Shown piece by piece: positions 8,511 to 17,947 of a DNA stretch of 64,000 bases (position 1 is the stretch's first letter; each line of letters starts with the position of its first letter). Source of the stretch: Mycoavidus cysteinexigens_B (GTDB taxonomy: Bacteria > Pseudomonadota > Gammaproteobacteria > Burkholderiales > Burkholderiaceae); the NCBI GenBank assembly GCA_031963465.1, contig JASSUG010000001.1:248001-312000 (forward strand). Direction: 5' to 3'. The position numbers and the translations under genes are program-made. The notes beneath the pieces are model-generated. The model was not told where the DNA came from and made no database searches. It saw nothing but the letters and a program-made list of their open reading frames with translations.

Positions 8511-10655
8511 ATGCCGGCATCTAAAACCTTGTTAAACGAACCGCTGGCGGATGCGGCGCCTGCCGCAACGCCCGCGAGTCTTCCTAAGTCCTCTTCTGGA
8601 CCTCAAGCAGACAAGCTGATTAAGCTTGGGCTGAGGTGCGCGCTTGATCTGGTCTTGCATTTACCGTTGCGCTATGACGACGAAACCACGCTCACGGCAA
8701 TTCGCGATCTGCCTCCTGGCGCAAGCGCTCAGGTTGAAGGCGTGATCACTCACCATGAAATTACGTATCGAGGGCGCCGCCAATTGTGCCTGACGTTAAC
8801 GGATGAAAATGGCGATCCGCTGCTGCTGCGCTTTTTGAATTTTTACGGCTCGCAAGTCAAGCAGCTTGCTGTGGGCGTGCGACTGCGTGCCCGTGGTGAG
8901 GTGCGGGATGGTTTTTTGGGGATGGAAATGGTGCATCCAGCGTATCGGATCGTTACCCAAGATGAAGCATTACCGCAAGCGCTGACGCCTATCTATCCAA
9001 CCTGCGCGGGTTTAAGTCAAGCGTATCTACGCCGAGCGATCAATCATGCGCTGGCTGAGACCCCGTTGCCAGAATTGTTTCCGGATGAGTTGCATGCCGA
9101 GATTATCGCGCCGCTGCAATTGCCACCGCTGGCGGCTGCGGTGCGCACGCTACACCATCCGCCTGCTGAGGTTGATGCCACCGCCTTGCTTGAGCGTACG
9201 CATCCTGCTTGGATCCGCATCAAATTTGAAGAACTCTTAGCGCAACAATTGTCATTAAAGCGCGCTCACATACAACGGCGCACGCGTTCAGCGCCGGCGT
9301 TAGTCGCGGGTCTTTTAGCGGCAGAGCACACCTTGGTGGCGCGCTTATTATCTGCGCTGCCGTTTGCGCTAACCTGCGCTCAGCAGCGTGTGCAAAAAGA
9401 AATTAGCGCGGATTTAGCGCTGCCCCATCCAATGCAGCGGCTCTTGCAAGGCGATGTCGGCAGCGGCAAAACGGTGCTGGCAGCACTTGCGGCAGCGCAG
9501 GCAATCGACGCCGGCTATCAAGTTGCGCTGATGGTTCCCACAGAACTGCTGGCTGAGCAACATGTGCGCAAGCTACGGGGTTGGTTTGAGCCGCTTGGCA
9601 TCCATCTCGTATGGTTGACCGCAAGCCTAAAAGCCAAAGAAAAACGCGCCGCATTGACGGCGGCCGCAGTTGGCGATGCGCAGATGATTGTGGGCACGCA
9701 TGCGATCATTCAAGATAAAGTTGAATTTGCCCGGCTTGGACTGGTGATTATCGATGAGCAGCATCGTTTTGGTGTTGAGCAGCGGCTGGCATTGCGGAGC
9801 AAGGCGCAGCATGAGGTTGCTGGTTTAAACTGGCAGCCCCATCAATTAATGATGAGCGCCACGCCGATCCCGCGTACGCTTGCCATGAGCTATTACGCAG
9901 ATCTTGATGTGTCTACGCTAGATGAGCTTCCGCCTGGCCGCCAGCCGATCGTGACGAAGTTGGTTTCACAAGCGCGGCGCGAAGAAGTGATTGGGCGCGT
10001 ACGGCAAGCAGCGCTGGCTGGCCGGCAGGTATATTGGGTTTGCCCATTGATCGAAGAAAGCGAAACCTTGCAATTGCAAACGGCAGAGGATACTTTTGCG
10101 ATGTTATCTGCGGCGCTGCCTGAACTACAGATTGGCTTAGTCCATGGCCGGCTTAAGCCAGCAGACAAGGCTGAGGTGATGGCCGCCTTCAGCCGGAATG
10201 AAGTTCAGTTGTTAGTGGCCACCACAGTTATTGAAGTGGGTGTTGATATACCGAACGCATCGCTGATGGTGATTGAGCATGCTGAGCGTTTTGGGCTGTC
10301 TCAGCTACATCAATTGCGTGGCCGCACCGGACGGGGAAGCGCAGCTTCCGCCTGTGTTTTGTTATATGCTGGGCCATTGTCCTATACCGCGCGAGCGCGT
10401 TTAAATACATTGCGCGAAACGAATGATGGCTTTGAAATTGCGCGGCGTGATCTTGAAATCCGCGGTCCGGGTGAGTTTCTGGGCGCGCGTCAATCTGGTA
10501 CAGCGATGCTGCGTTTTGCCGATCTGCAGGAAGATCTCTGGCTGATTGAGCCCGCTCAGCGCGCCGCTGACTATTTGCTGCGTAAGCAGCCAGATATCGT
10601 GATGCAACACTTAAAGCGCTGGTTAGAGGGGCGAGAGAACTATTTAAAAGTATAA
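8511..10655 (+). CDS. recG: ATP-dependent DNA helicase RecG
   Basis: Branch-migrating helicase that acts on stalled forks and Holliday junctions. The N-terminal wedge/OB part (about residues 20-230) precedes helicase motifs: Walker A GDVGSGKTVLAAL, the DEQHRFGVEQR box, SATPIPRTL, and the C-terminal motifs VATTVIEVGVDIPNA and HQLRGRTGRG. The 714 residues fit the family. It is transcribed away from queA. No close downstream partner; the next gene is about 300 bases away. Confidence 0.97.
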   Translation: MPASKTLLNEPLADAAPAATPASLPKSSSGPQADKLIKLGLRCALDLVLHLPLRYDDETTLTAIRDLPPGASAQVEGVITHHEITYRGRRQLCLTLTDENGDPLLLRFLNFYGSQVKQLAVGVRLRARGEVRDGFLGMEMVHPAYRIVTQDEALPQALTPIYPTCAGLSQAYLRRAINHALAETPLPELFPDELHAEIIAPLQLPPLAAAVRTLHHPPAEVDATALLERTHPAWIRIKFEELLAQQLSLKRAHIQRRTRSAPALVAGLLAAEHTLVARLLSALPFALTCAQQRVQKEISADLALPHPMQRLLQGDVGSGKTVLAALAAAQAIDAGYQVALMVPTELLAEQHVRKLRGWFEPLGIHLVWLTASLKAKEKRAALTAAAVGDAQMIVGTHAIIQDKVEFARLGLVIIDEQHRFGVEQRLALRSKAQHEVAGLNWQPHQLMMSATPIPRTLAMSYYADLDVSTLDELPPGRQPIVTKLVSQARREEVIGRVRQAALAGRQVYWVCPLIEESETLQLQTAEDTFAMLSAALPELQIGLVHGRLKPADKAEVMAAFSRNEVQLLVATTVIEVGVDIPNASLMVIEHAERFGLSQLHQLRGRTGRGSAASACVLLYAGPLSYTARARLNTLRETNDGFEIARRDLEIRGPGEFLGARQSGTAMLRFADLQEDLWLIEPAQRAADYLLRKQPDIVMQHLKRWLEGRENYLKV

Positions 10656-10717
10656 ATCCCGTACCCAACTCATGCAGAAAGTGTTCCAGTTTTAGGCTAC
10701 GCAGTGAGTCCAGCTTA

Positions 10718-10742
10718 ATTGTCTACTCAGCGCGTAGACAAT
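10718..10742. repeat. inverted repeat downstream of recG
   Basis: Arms ATTGTCTAC and GTAGACAAT (9 bp, perfect) flank a 7-base loop. There is no clear T-run after it, so terminator function is uncertain. The remaining 10656-10957 gap shows nothing else I can support. Confidence 0.5.
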
Positions 10743-10957
10743 CTTCTCTCCGATTCGTTGGTACTCCTCATTTAGGATCGCTCAAACACCCGGGAAGTGC
10801 TGGCTTTAAGAACTCTTGCTTGTGGAGCCGTAGGAGCCCACATCAGGTTTGCACAGCAAGCCAAAACGCGCGATCAAAAAACTATCATTGAATTAAAAAG
10901 GGCTATTTCAGGGACAATAAATTAGCCATTCAGCCTAATATTCATTATAGGGGTGTC

Positions 10958-11938
10958 GTGACAGAATATTTAGTATTCTCAACCTGTTGGCGATTGTCGA
11001 TAATGCCCCTCCTTCAAACCAATCCACCCGCCCATGCCGATGAAGCATGGAAACATGTTTTGAGCGTTTATTTCAAAAAATTTATGCTTTTCTTTTACCC
11101 TGACCTTGCCGAAAAAATCGATTGGACTGCGGGTTATGAGATGCTCGATCAAGAGCTTTTCAAAATTACCTCGGAGTCCATCGTTGGCCCACGACGGGTT
11201 GATAAGCTGATGAAGATCCGATCTTTAGATGGGCAAAATTGCCTGGTTTTACTGCACGTTGAAGTTCAAGGCACAAAAGACCCGCACTTTGAAAAACGGT
11301 TATTTCAATATTTCTATAGACTGCATGACCTGCACTGCCTACCTACCCTGACGCTAGCCATTTTGTCAGACAAAAACGCTCACTGGCGGCCGAGCAATTA
11401 TTTAGAGGAGGTTTGGGGCTATCCCGTTTGCAATTTTCAATTTTTGACAAACAAATTGCTTGATTATCGCGGCCAGGAAGCACGGTTACTTGAAACAGCC
11501 AATCCATTTGGCACTATCGTAGCGGTTCATCTAGCTGGACTGGAAACCCGTTCTAGGCCAGAGGTGCGCTATGCTGTAAAGCTTGCTTTGACCCGCAAGC
11601 TTTACGACAAGGGTTTAGATCGAGAAGCGATTAGTAATTTATACATTTTTATCAATGGGGTCTTGACTTTACCAGAGAATTTAGAAATTCGTTATAATTC
11701 ATCTATCAAGGAATTAGAGCAGGAGCGCAATATGCGATACGTAACTAGCATTGAACGTCAAGGCAGACAGGAAGGTCTGAAAGAAGGTATAGAACAAGGA
11801 ATTCAACAAGGTCGCCGAGAAGAAGCGAGTACCATTGTTCAGAATTTGAGAGCGATGGGATCAGACCATGCTTTCATTGAAAAAGCCACTGGGCTGAGTG
11901 AGGAAGAAATCGCCACGATTCTTAAGCAAACGCATTAA
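10958..11938 (+). CDS. Rpn/YhgA-like PD-(D/E)XK family protein (putative transposase-type nuclease)
   Basis: 326 residues of the Rpn or 'cytosolic PD-(D/E)XK transposase-like' type. The core has VDKLMKIR then LVLLHVEVQG, the D...ExQ arrangement of the nuclease fold, followed by FEKRLFQYFYRLHD. The C-terminus carries the usual repetitive, charged tail (EGLKEGIEQGIQQGRREE) before a small helical end. The start is GTG with AGGGG upstream; an internal ATG at 11003 giving MPLLQTNPPAHADEAWK is an alternative. E. coli relatives promote RecA-independent recombination. It stands alone between recG and rplM, and no terminal repeats are seen. Confidence 0.8.
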   Translation: MTEYLVFSTCWRLSIMPLLQTNPPAHADEAWKHVLSVYFKKFMLFFYPDLAEKIDWTAGYEMLDQELFKITSESIVGPRRVDKLMKIRSLDGQNCLVLLHVEVQGTKDPHFEKRLFQYFYRLHDLHCLPTLTLAILSDKNAHWRPSNYLEEVWGYPVCNFQFLTNKLLDYRGQEARLLETANPFGTIVAVHLAGLETRSRPEVRYAVKLALTRKLYDKGLDREAISNLYIFINGVLTLPENLEIRYNSSIKELEQERNMRYVTSIERQGRQEGLKEGIEQGIQQGRREEASTIVQNLRAMGSDHAFIEKATGLSEEEIATILKQTH

Positions 11939-12072
11939 GGTGACGGGGTAGCTGTGTGTTCAGATGCAAATCTACGTCTGTGCACACCGTTTTCATGCAC
12001 CAGAAAATAAGCTGCGATCGTTGCCTTCACCACTCCCCCTTTCGGGAAATTCTTTTAAATGCAAAAATCCTT

Positions 12073-12178
12073 TATAATCTAGGGTTTTCCGTTTACGCCT
12101 CCGCGGAAAAATGATAGGGAGAGCCTGCGCTAAAAATATAAGCAGGAAAAACCAGGGGTGGTTTATTTTGGATCAATC
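12073..12178 (+). promoter_or_regulatory. rplM promoter -10 and structured leader
   Basis: A perfect TATAAT lies at 12073-12078, with only a poor -35 (TTCTTT region). The leader can fold into TTTTCCG/CGGAAAA (12085-12091 with 12104-12110) and, just before the gene, AAACCA-GGGG-TGGTTT (12149-12164) followed by ATTTT. Structured leaders are common in autoregulated ribosomal-protein operons; autoregulation here is inference. Confidence 0.5.
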
Positions 12179-12607
12179 ATGAAAACATTTTCTGCTAAAC
12201 CTGCTGAGGTTACGCATAAATGGTATGTGGTTGACGTGAAGGATAAGATTCTCGGTCGTGTCGCCAGTGAAGTGGCGCGCCGTTTGCGCGGTAAGCACAA
12301 ACCCGAGTTCACTCCGCACGTCGATACCGGCGATTTTATCGTTATCATCAACGCTGGTCAGTTGAAAGTCACTGGCAATAAAGCTACTGACAAAAAGTAT
12401 TTTCGTCACTCGGGTTACCCGGGTGGTATTTATGAAACAACTTTCAGCAAGATGCAAGAGCGTTTCCCAGGGCGCGCGCTAGAAAAGGCCGTTAAAGGGA
12501 TGTTGCCTAAAGGCCCGCTAGGGTATGCAATGATCAAGAAACTTAAGATCTATGCAAACGATTCCCACCCGCATACGGCACAGCAGCCGCAAGCCCTAGA
12601 AATCTAA
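12179..12607 (+). CDS. rplM: 50S ribosomal protein L13
   Basis: Primary 23S rRNA-binding protein of the large subunit. The family start MKTFSAKPAEVTHKWYVVD at the ATG at 12179 is chosen over an in-frame start seven codons upstream, which is not conserved. Motifs GRVASEVARRLRGKHKP and GYPGGIYE are present. It has 142 residues, normal. Followed after ten bases by rpsI, the standard L13-S9 pair. Confidence 0.98.
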   Translation: MKTFSAKPAEVTHKWYVVDVKDKILGRVASEVARRLRGKHKPEFTPHVDTGDFIVIINAGQLKVTGNKATDKKYFRHSGYPGGIYETTFSKMQERFPGRALEKAVKGMLPKGPLGYAMIKKLKIYANDSHPHTAQQPQALEI

Positions 12608-12617
12608 AGAGACCGTT

Positions 12618-13010
12618 ATGATTGGAAACTGGAACTATGGCACCGGCCGCCGCAAAAGTGCGGTTGCGCGCGTCTTTATTAAGCAAGGTAGCGGCGCTAT
12701 CATTGTGAATGACAAGCCAATTGCGGATTATTTCTCGCGTGAAACATCGCTGATGATTGTGCGCCAGCCACTTGAGCTGACCCAACATGGCAAAACGTTT
12801 GATGTTAAAGTCAACGTAAGCGGCGGTGGTGAAACCGGTCAAGCGGGTGCAGTGCGTCATGGCATTACTCGTGCGTTAATCGATTATGATCTGACGTTAA
12901 AGCCTGCTTTGTCGAAAGCCGGCTTTGTGACCCGAGATGCCCGCGAAGTTGAGCGTAAGAAGGTCGGCTTTCATAAAGCCCGCCGTCGTAAGCAATTCTC
13001 GAAGCGTTAA
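12618..13010 (+). CDS. rpsI: 30S ribosomal protein S9
   Basis: Small-subunit protein whose C-terminal tail reaches the P-site tRNA. It contains NYGTGRRKSAVARVFIK at the start, VSGGGETGQAGAVRHGITRA in the middle, and ends in the invariant FSKR. It has 130 residues, full length. Co-transcribed with rplM; a strong terminator follows. Confidence 0.98.
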   Translation: MIGNWNYGTGRRKSAVARVFIKQGSGAIIVNDKPIADYFSRETSLMIVRQPLELTQHGKTFDVKVNVSGGGETGQAGAVRHGITRALIDYDLTLKPALSKAGFVTRDAREVERKKVGFHKARRRKQFSKR

Positions 13011-13049
13011 TTTATTGGTTGGCACGCAAGTGCTGGTGGAGATTGCTCG

Positions 13050-13075
13050 AAAAAAGCCGCATAAGCGGCTTTTTT
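13050..13075 (+). terminator. factor-independent terminator of rplM-rpsI
   Basis: The hairpin AAAAAGCCGC-ATAA-GCGGCTTTTT has a GC-rich core, a 4-base loop and a run of six T. It sits 40 bases after the rpsI stop. Confidence 0.93.
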
Positions 13076-13210
13076 CAAATAATGGACTTTACCTATTCTT
13101 ACAGAAGCCAGCTACACTATATGCGGATTGTAATATCAGCAGCATTGTGATCGACTTGAGCTGCCTCGCGGCTTTATAATGTCGGAACCCTGTTTTATTT
13201 GGAGAAAATG

Positions 13211-13579
13211 ATGAGCGCGGCAATTGAAGTTTCTACAGCGGACATCCCTTCAGCGCCACTAATTTTTACTGATAGTGCGGCGAATAAGGTCAAGCAATTA
13301 ATTGATGAAGAAGGCAATACAGCACTCAAGCTGCGCGTTTTTGTGCAAGGTGGTGGTTGCTCGGGCTTTCAATACGGTTTTACTTTTGACGAAGAAATCG
13401 GAGAAGACGATACCGTGATGGATAAAAACGGTGTTCAGCTACTGATTGATGCGATGAGCTATCAATATTTGGTAGGGGCTGAAATTGATTATAAAGATGA
13501 TCTGAGTGGTGCGCAGTTTGTGATCAAAAATCCGAATGCATCGACCAGTTGCGGTTGTGGCTCTTCATTTTCTGTCTGA
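13211..13579 (+). CDS. erpA: iron-sulfur cluster insertion protein ErpA
   Basis: A-type carrier that delivers Fe-S clusters to target enzymes. The three cysteines are present in GGGCSGFQYGF and the C-terminal TSCGCGSSF. The start MSAAIEVS is chosen because GGAG lies six bases upstream of the ATG at 13211; the ATG directly before it and a TTG are too close to the site. It has 122 residues, normal. Located after rpsI, as in other Burkholderiaceae. Confidence 0.95.
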   Translation: MSAAIEVSTADIPSAPLIFTDSAANKVKQLIDEEGNTALKLRVFVQGGGCSGFQYGFTFDEEIGEDDTVMDKNGVQLLIDAMSYQYLVGAEIDYKDDLSGAQFVIKNPNASTSCGCGSSFSV

Positions 13580-13611
13580 TGCCGATCTAAGTGTTGTTTT
13601 AAATCTAAAAA

Positions 13612-15630
13612 ATGTCTTCAACTTCTCAGGCCACACGGATGGCGAATGCGATCCGTGTGTTAGCTATAGATGCAGTGCAGCAAGCGAATTCTGGTCACCC
13701 TGGCATGCCAATGGGCATGGCTGAAATTGCCGTTGCGCTTTGGCATCGTCATTTAAAACATAATCCAACGAATCCCCATTGGCCTGACCGTGACCGCTTT
13801 GTGTTGTCAAATGGACATGGTTCAATGTTGCTGTATGCGCTGCTCCATTTGACCGGCTATGATAATCTGCCAATCGAAGAGTTAAAACGCTTTAGGCAAT
13901 TGCATAGCAAGACCCCTGGACACCCCGAAGTCGGTATTACGTCAGGGGTAGAGACCACCACCGGCCCACTTGGGCAAGGGCTCGCCAACGCAGTTGGGAT
14001 GGCGCTTGCTGAGGCGCTGCTGGCGCAAGAATTCAATCATGACGAGATCAAAATCGTCGACCATTACACCTATGCTTTCGTTGGCGATGGTTGCCTGATG
14101 GAAGGTATTTCGCATGAAGCCTGTTCATTGGCCGGCACCTTGAAGCTCGCCAAATTGATCGTATTGTATGACGACAATGGGATCTCAATTGACGGGAACG
14201 TTGAGCACTGGTTTGCGGATAATACGCCACAGCGCTTTGAAGCCTATGGCTGGCACGTTATTCGTCAAGTCGATGGACACGATGTCGAGGCGGTAGATAC
14301 CGCCATTGCTGCCGCGAAAAAAGCCGGTAAGCCCACTTTGATTTGTTGCCGCACCGTGATCGGCAAGGGCGCTCCCACTAAAGCGGGGGGGCATGATGTC
14401 CACGGCGCTCCGTTAGGTGCAGTTGAGATCGCGGCCACTCGGATAGCGCTGGACTGGCCGTTTGAGCCTTTTGCCATACCTGCTGAAGTTTATGCTGCTT
14501 GGGGCGCGCGTGACCGTGGCGCTGAAGCAGAAGCTAACTGGCGCGAGCGCTTTGACGCTTATCGCACGAAGTATCCGCAGCAAGCGCTTGAGTTTATGCG
14601 CCGCATCAACGGCGAACTGCCGGCTAACTGGCCTGAGGCAACCCGCGCCTTCATCGCCGGCACGTATGCCAAAGCCGAAACCATCGCGACTCGCAAAGCG
14701 TCACAGCAGACTATTGACGGCCTGGCTGCGATCCTGCCCGAATTGCTCGGCGGCTCAGCAGATTTGACCGGGTCAAATTTGACCAACTGGAAAGCGGCAG
14801 TACCCGTGCGTGCGACTGAACATGGCGTGCAATTCGGCCATCATATCAATTATGGCGTGCGTGAATTCGGCATGAGCGCAGTCTTGAATGGCATTGCATT
14901 GCATGGCGGTTATCGGCCGTTTGGCGGCACTTTCTTGACCTTTTCCGACTACAGTCGCAATGCGCTTCGTGTCGCGGCCTTAATGAAGGCGCGTTCGATC
15001 TTCGTGTTTACACATGACTCAATCGGCTTAGGTGAAGATGGCCCAACGCATCAGCCAGTCGAGCACCTCGCCAGCCTACGCTTGATTCCGCAGTTGGATG
15101 TGTGGCGTGCAGCCGATACCGTTGAGACCGCGGTAGCATGGGTACACGCCATTGAGAGACAAGGACCCAGCTGTCTGGTATTTAGCCGTCAGAATTTACC
15201 CTTTATTGCGCGGAGCGATGCGCAGATTGAGAACATCGCTAAAGGTGGCTATGTGCTGCGTGATTGGAATGAAGAGATCGTTGCACACAAGTTGATTCTG
15301 CTGGCTACTGGTTCAGAAGTTGAGCTAGCGTTAGCGGCCATTGAGCCACTTGCGCGCGTCGGCATTGCGGCGCGTATCGTATCCATGCCTGCAACCACCG
15401 TGTTTGACCGGCAATCGGCAGATTGGCGCGAATTGGTATTACCCAAAGGGGTGATGCGTATGGCGATTGAGGCGGGCGTAAGCGATTACTGGCGCAAATA
15501 CGTTGGCCTGGAAGGTGACGTGATTGGCCTTGATACGTTTGGCGAGTCAGCACCGGCGGCGGCCCTCTTTGAGCATTTCGGTTTTACGGTAGACAATATT
15601 GTCAAAAAGGCGCGCGCTTTGTTGAGCTAG
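13612..15630 (+). CDS. tkt: transketolase
   Basis: Thiamine-diphosphate enzyme of the pentose phosphate pathway that moves two-carbon units between sugars. The N-terminus has ANSGHPGMPMGMAEIAVALW, the TPP-binding segment is GDGCLMEGISHEA, and the pyrimidine domain carries FTHDSIGLGEDGPTHQPVEH. The C-terminal domain includes DTFGESAPAAALFEHFGFT. 672 residues, full length. It begins 32 bases after erpA and is followed by gap, joining the two carbohydrate genes. Confidence 0.97.
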   Translation: MSSTSQATRMANAIRVLAIDAVQQANSGHPGMPMGMAEIAVALWHRHLKHNPTNPHWPDRDRFVLSNGHGSMLLYALLHLTGYDNLPIEELKRFRQLHSKTPGHPEVGITSGVETTTGPLGQGLANAVGMALAEALLAQEFNHDEIKIVDHYTYAFVGDGCLMEGISHEACSLAGTLKLAKLIVLYDDNGISIDGNVEHWFADNTPQRFEAYGWHVIRQVDGHDVEAVDTAIAAAKKAGKPTLICCRTVIGKGAPTKAGGHDVHGAPLGAVEIAATRIALDWPFEPFAIPAEVYAAWGARDRGAEAEANWRERFDAYRTKYPQQALEFMRRINGELPANWPEATRAFIAGTYAKAETIATRKASQQTIDGLAAILPELLGGSADLTGSNLTNWKAAVPVRATEHGVQFGHHINYGVREFGMSAVLNGIALHGGYRPFGGTFLTFSDYSRNALRVAALMKARSIFVFTHDSIGLGEDGPTHQPVEHLASLRLIPQLDVWRAADTVETAVAWVHAIERQGPSCLVFSRQNLPFIARSDAQIENIAKGGYVLRDWNEEIVAHKLILLATGSEVELALAAIEPLARVGIAARIVSMPATTVFDRQSADWRELVLPKGVMRMAIEAGVSDYWRKYVGLEGDVIGLDTFGESAPAAALFEHFGFTVDNIVKKARALLS

Positions 15631-15758
15631 CGGCATTGACACAATGGTTTGTGCGTATGCCAGCGCTTACTGAACAGATCGCTTGCGAGTCGGTTAATTC
15701 ATAGAGTAGGTGATGGTGTACGCGCTCGTTATTCACTTAGGTAATCAGGAGAGAAAAA

Positions 15759-16769
15759 ATGACGGTTCGCGTCGCAATTAATGGCTATGGCCGGATTGGC
15801 CGCAATACGCTACGCGCATTTTATGAGGCAGGCAAAAAGCACGATCTCGAGATTGTGGCGATTAATGATCTAGGCGATGCCAAGACCAATGCTCATTTGA
15901 CGCAATACGATACAACCCATCGTCAATTTCCAGGTACGGTAGAAGTCGATGGCGAAAACCTAATCGTCAATGGCGACCGGATTCGAGTGTTGGCTAATCG
16001 TAATCCAGCGGCTTTGCCATGGGGCGAGCTTGGGGTCGATGTGGTGCTGGAATGCACGGGGTTTTTTACCAGCAAAGAAAAGGCCAGCGCCCATTTGCAA
16101 GGAGGCGCGAAGAAAGTCATTATTTCAGCGCCTGGCGGCAAAGATATGGATGCCACGATTGTGTATGGCGTGAACCATCAGACGCTAAAAAAAGAGCATA
16201 CTGTGATTTCAAATGCATCGTGCACGACCAATTGTCTGGCCCCTTTGGTTAAGCCATTACATGACAAAATTGGGGTGGTCAACGGTTTGATGACAACCAT
16301 CCATTCTTATACCAATGACCAGGTACTGACCGATGTGTATCATGAAGACCTGCGGCGCGCGCGTTCGGCCACGCAGAGCATGATTCCAGCTAAAACTGGC
16401 GCTGCCTCAGCGGTTGGCTTAGTCCTGCCTGAACTGAACGGCAAGCTTGATGGCTTTGCCATTCGTGTGCCGACGATCAATGTATCGATTGTGGATTTAT
16501 CTTTTGTGGCAGCGCGTGACACGACAGTGGATGAGGTCAACGCAATTCTAAAAGAAGCCGCTGATGGTCCGCTCAAGGGCATCCTGGCCTACAACACACT
16601 GCCGCTAGTTTCGACAGATTTCAATCACCATCCAGCGTCGTCAATTTTTGATGCAACCCTGACTAAAGTATCAGGCCGGCTGGTTAAAGTCTCGAGTTGG
16701 TATGACAATGAATGGGGCTTTTCAAATCGCATGCTAGATACAGCAGTGGCGTTTGCAAAGGCGAAGTAA
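15759..16769 (+). CDS. gap: glyceraldehyde-3-phosphate dehydrogenase, type I
   Basis: Oxidises glyceraldehyde 3-phosphate with NAD in glycolysis. The NAD fold begins AINGYGRIGRNTLRAF, the catalytic cysteine is in SNASCTTNCLAP, and WYDNEWGFSNRMLD marks the end of the domain. It has 336 residues, normal. AGGAGAG precedes the ATG. It is convergent with fur, with a hairpin between them. Confidence 0.97.
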   Translation: MTVRVAINGYGRIGRNTLRAFYEAGKKHDLEIVAINDLGDAKTNAHLTQYDTTHRQFPGTVEVDGENLIVNGDRIRVLANRNPAALPWGELGVDVVLECTGFFTSKEKASAHLQGGAKKVIISAPGGKDMDATIVYGVNHQTLKKEHTVISNASCTTNCLAPLVKPLHDKIGVVNGLMTTIHSYTNDQVLTDVYHEDLRRARSATQSMIPAKTGAASAVGLVLPELNGKLDGFAIRVPTINVSIVDLSFVAARDTTVDEVNAILKEAADGPLKGILAYNTLPLVSTDFNHHPASSIFDATLTKVSGRLVKVSSWYDNEWGFSNRMLDTAVAFAKAK

Positions 16770-16798
16770 ACCCGTTTAAAGCTCAAGTATCCTCAATA

Positions 16799-16820
16799 AG
16801 TTGGCCCATCGCGGCCAACT
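16799..16820. terminator. hairpin between convergent gap and fur
   Basis: Arms AGTTGGCC and GGCCAACT with a 6-base loop lie between the converging gene ends and overlap the fur stop codon. There is no T-run on either side, so terminator activity is probable from position rather than proven by sequence. Confidence 0.5.
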
Positions 16821-17256
16821 AAACAGATGAAAATTTCTTGTGCGGGCAGTTTTCTTTACGGCATGAACCATATAAGGAAAGCGAATGCTCGTGCAGGACA
16901 AACCCCCGGCTTTGGGCAATCATCTGCTGGCGTCGCTCAATTTCAGGATCGTAAAATTCCTCGACTAAACCACAGTCGACACAAAGCAAATGATCATGAT
17001 GCGTGCCTTCATTAAGCTCGAATACGGATTTACCTGATTCAAAGTTGCTGCGAATCAGCAACCCGGCTTGTTCAAACTGCGTCAGCACTCGATAAACGGT
17101 GGCGAGACCGATATCAAGCTCCTCATTAAGGAGCGCGCGATACACATCTTCAGCGCTCAAATGCCGGATATCACTGTTTTGAAAGATCTCGAGGATCTTC
17201 AGGCGTGGTAAGGTCGCTTTGAGGCCGATGCTCTTTAGATCGGAATGATTGGTCAT
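16819..17256 (-). CDS. fur: ferric uptake regulator Fur
   Basis: Iron-responsive repressor of iron uptake genes. The winged helix contains LKATLPRLKILEIF and DIGLATVYRVLTQFEQAG. Metal-site residues are visible in HHDHLLCVDCG and the C-terminal SCRKENCPHKK, a second pair of cysteines. It has 145 residues, normal. Divergent from bamE, the common betaproteobacterial fur-bamE (omlA) arrangement. An AT-rich stretch at 17295-17315 could hold an autoregulatory box, but no good match is clear. Confidence 0.96.
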   Translation of the reverse strand: MTNHSDLKSIGLKATLPRLKILEIFQNSDIRHLSAEDVYRALLNEELDIGLATVYRVLTQFEQAGLLIRSNFESGKSVFELNEGTHHDHLLCVDCGLVEEFYDPEIERRQQMIAQSRGFVLHEHSLSLYGSCRKENCPHKKFSSV

Positions 17257-17443
17257 TATTGGATATCAGTCAGGAGTAGAGAGTACAATGCGTATCTTTA
17301 ATAATAATAGATTTTTGGGCCAAGCAAGGTAATTTATGACCAGTGAAAGAAGCTTCTTTTTGCAGGATGTATAAAGGGATAAGTCTCTTATAGCCTTTCG
17401 CCGGTCATCAGTTTCAACTCTCTATTTAGTCAAAGTTTTTAAC

Positions 17444-17947
17444 ATGAAATCGTTTCTTTTCACGTCCACTTGCCAACGCCGATTTGATTTGCCCCATATC
17501 ATAAGGCGGTCGATGGCAATAGCGTGCGCTACGTTGTTGACGGCTTGCTCGACCTATGACAGCACAACTCAACGCATCGTCCAGCGCATTACACCCTATC
17601 AGATTACGATTGTACAGGGCAATTTTATTTCTCGCGAGGCAATTGCTAAGCTACACGCCGGCATGGGGCGAGAGCAGGTGCGCGCAGTATTGGGTACGCC
17701 ACTTGTCACGGATATGTTCCACTCAGAGCAGTGGGATTATATTTTTTACTTTAAGCGTGGCGCCAATACAGTGGTGCAACAACGCCATTTGGTGGTTTAT
17801 TTTGAGGGTGATCGCTTGTTGCGCTGGACTGGCGGAGAAGATTTGCCCTCTGAATATGAGTTGCTGGCTGAGATCGATGGTGATCGACATGCAAATACGC
17901 GTAGCAAACAAGGCGCGGCGGCTGGCTCACACCGTGCAGGCAGCTAA
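17444..17947 (+). CDS. bamE: outer membrane protein assembly factor BamE (SmpA/OmlA lipoprotein)
   Basis: Lipoprotein of the Bam complex that inserts beta-barrel proteins in the outer membrane. The signal peptide ends in the lipobox LLTAC with the lipidated Cys at residue 35. The SmpA/OmlA domain is recognisable from GNFISREAIAKLHAGMGREQ, VLGTPLVTDMFHSEQWDY and the YFKR segment. The mature part has a short disordered tail. Its stop overlaps the dapB start by one base (TAATG). Confidence 0.93.
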   Translation: MKSFLFTSTCQRRFDLPHIIRRSMAIACATLLTACSTYDSTTQRIVQRITPYQITIVQGNFISREAIAKLHAGMGREQVRAVLGTPLVTDMFHSEQWDYIFYFKRGANTVVQQRHLVVYFEGDRLLRWTGGEDLPSEYELLAEIDGDRHANTRSKQGAAAGSHRAGS

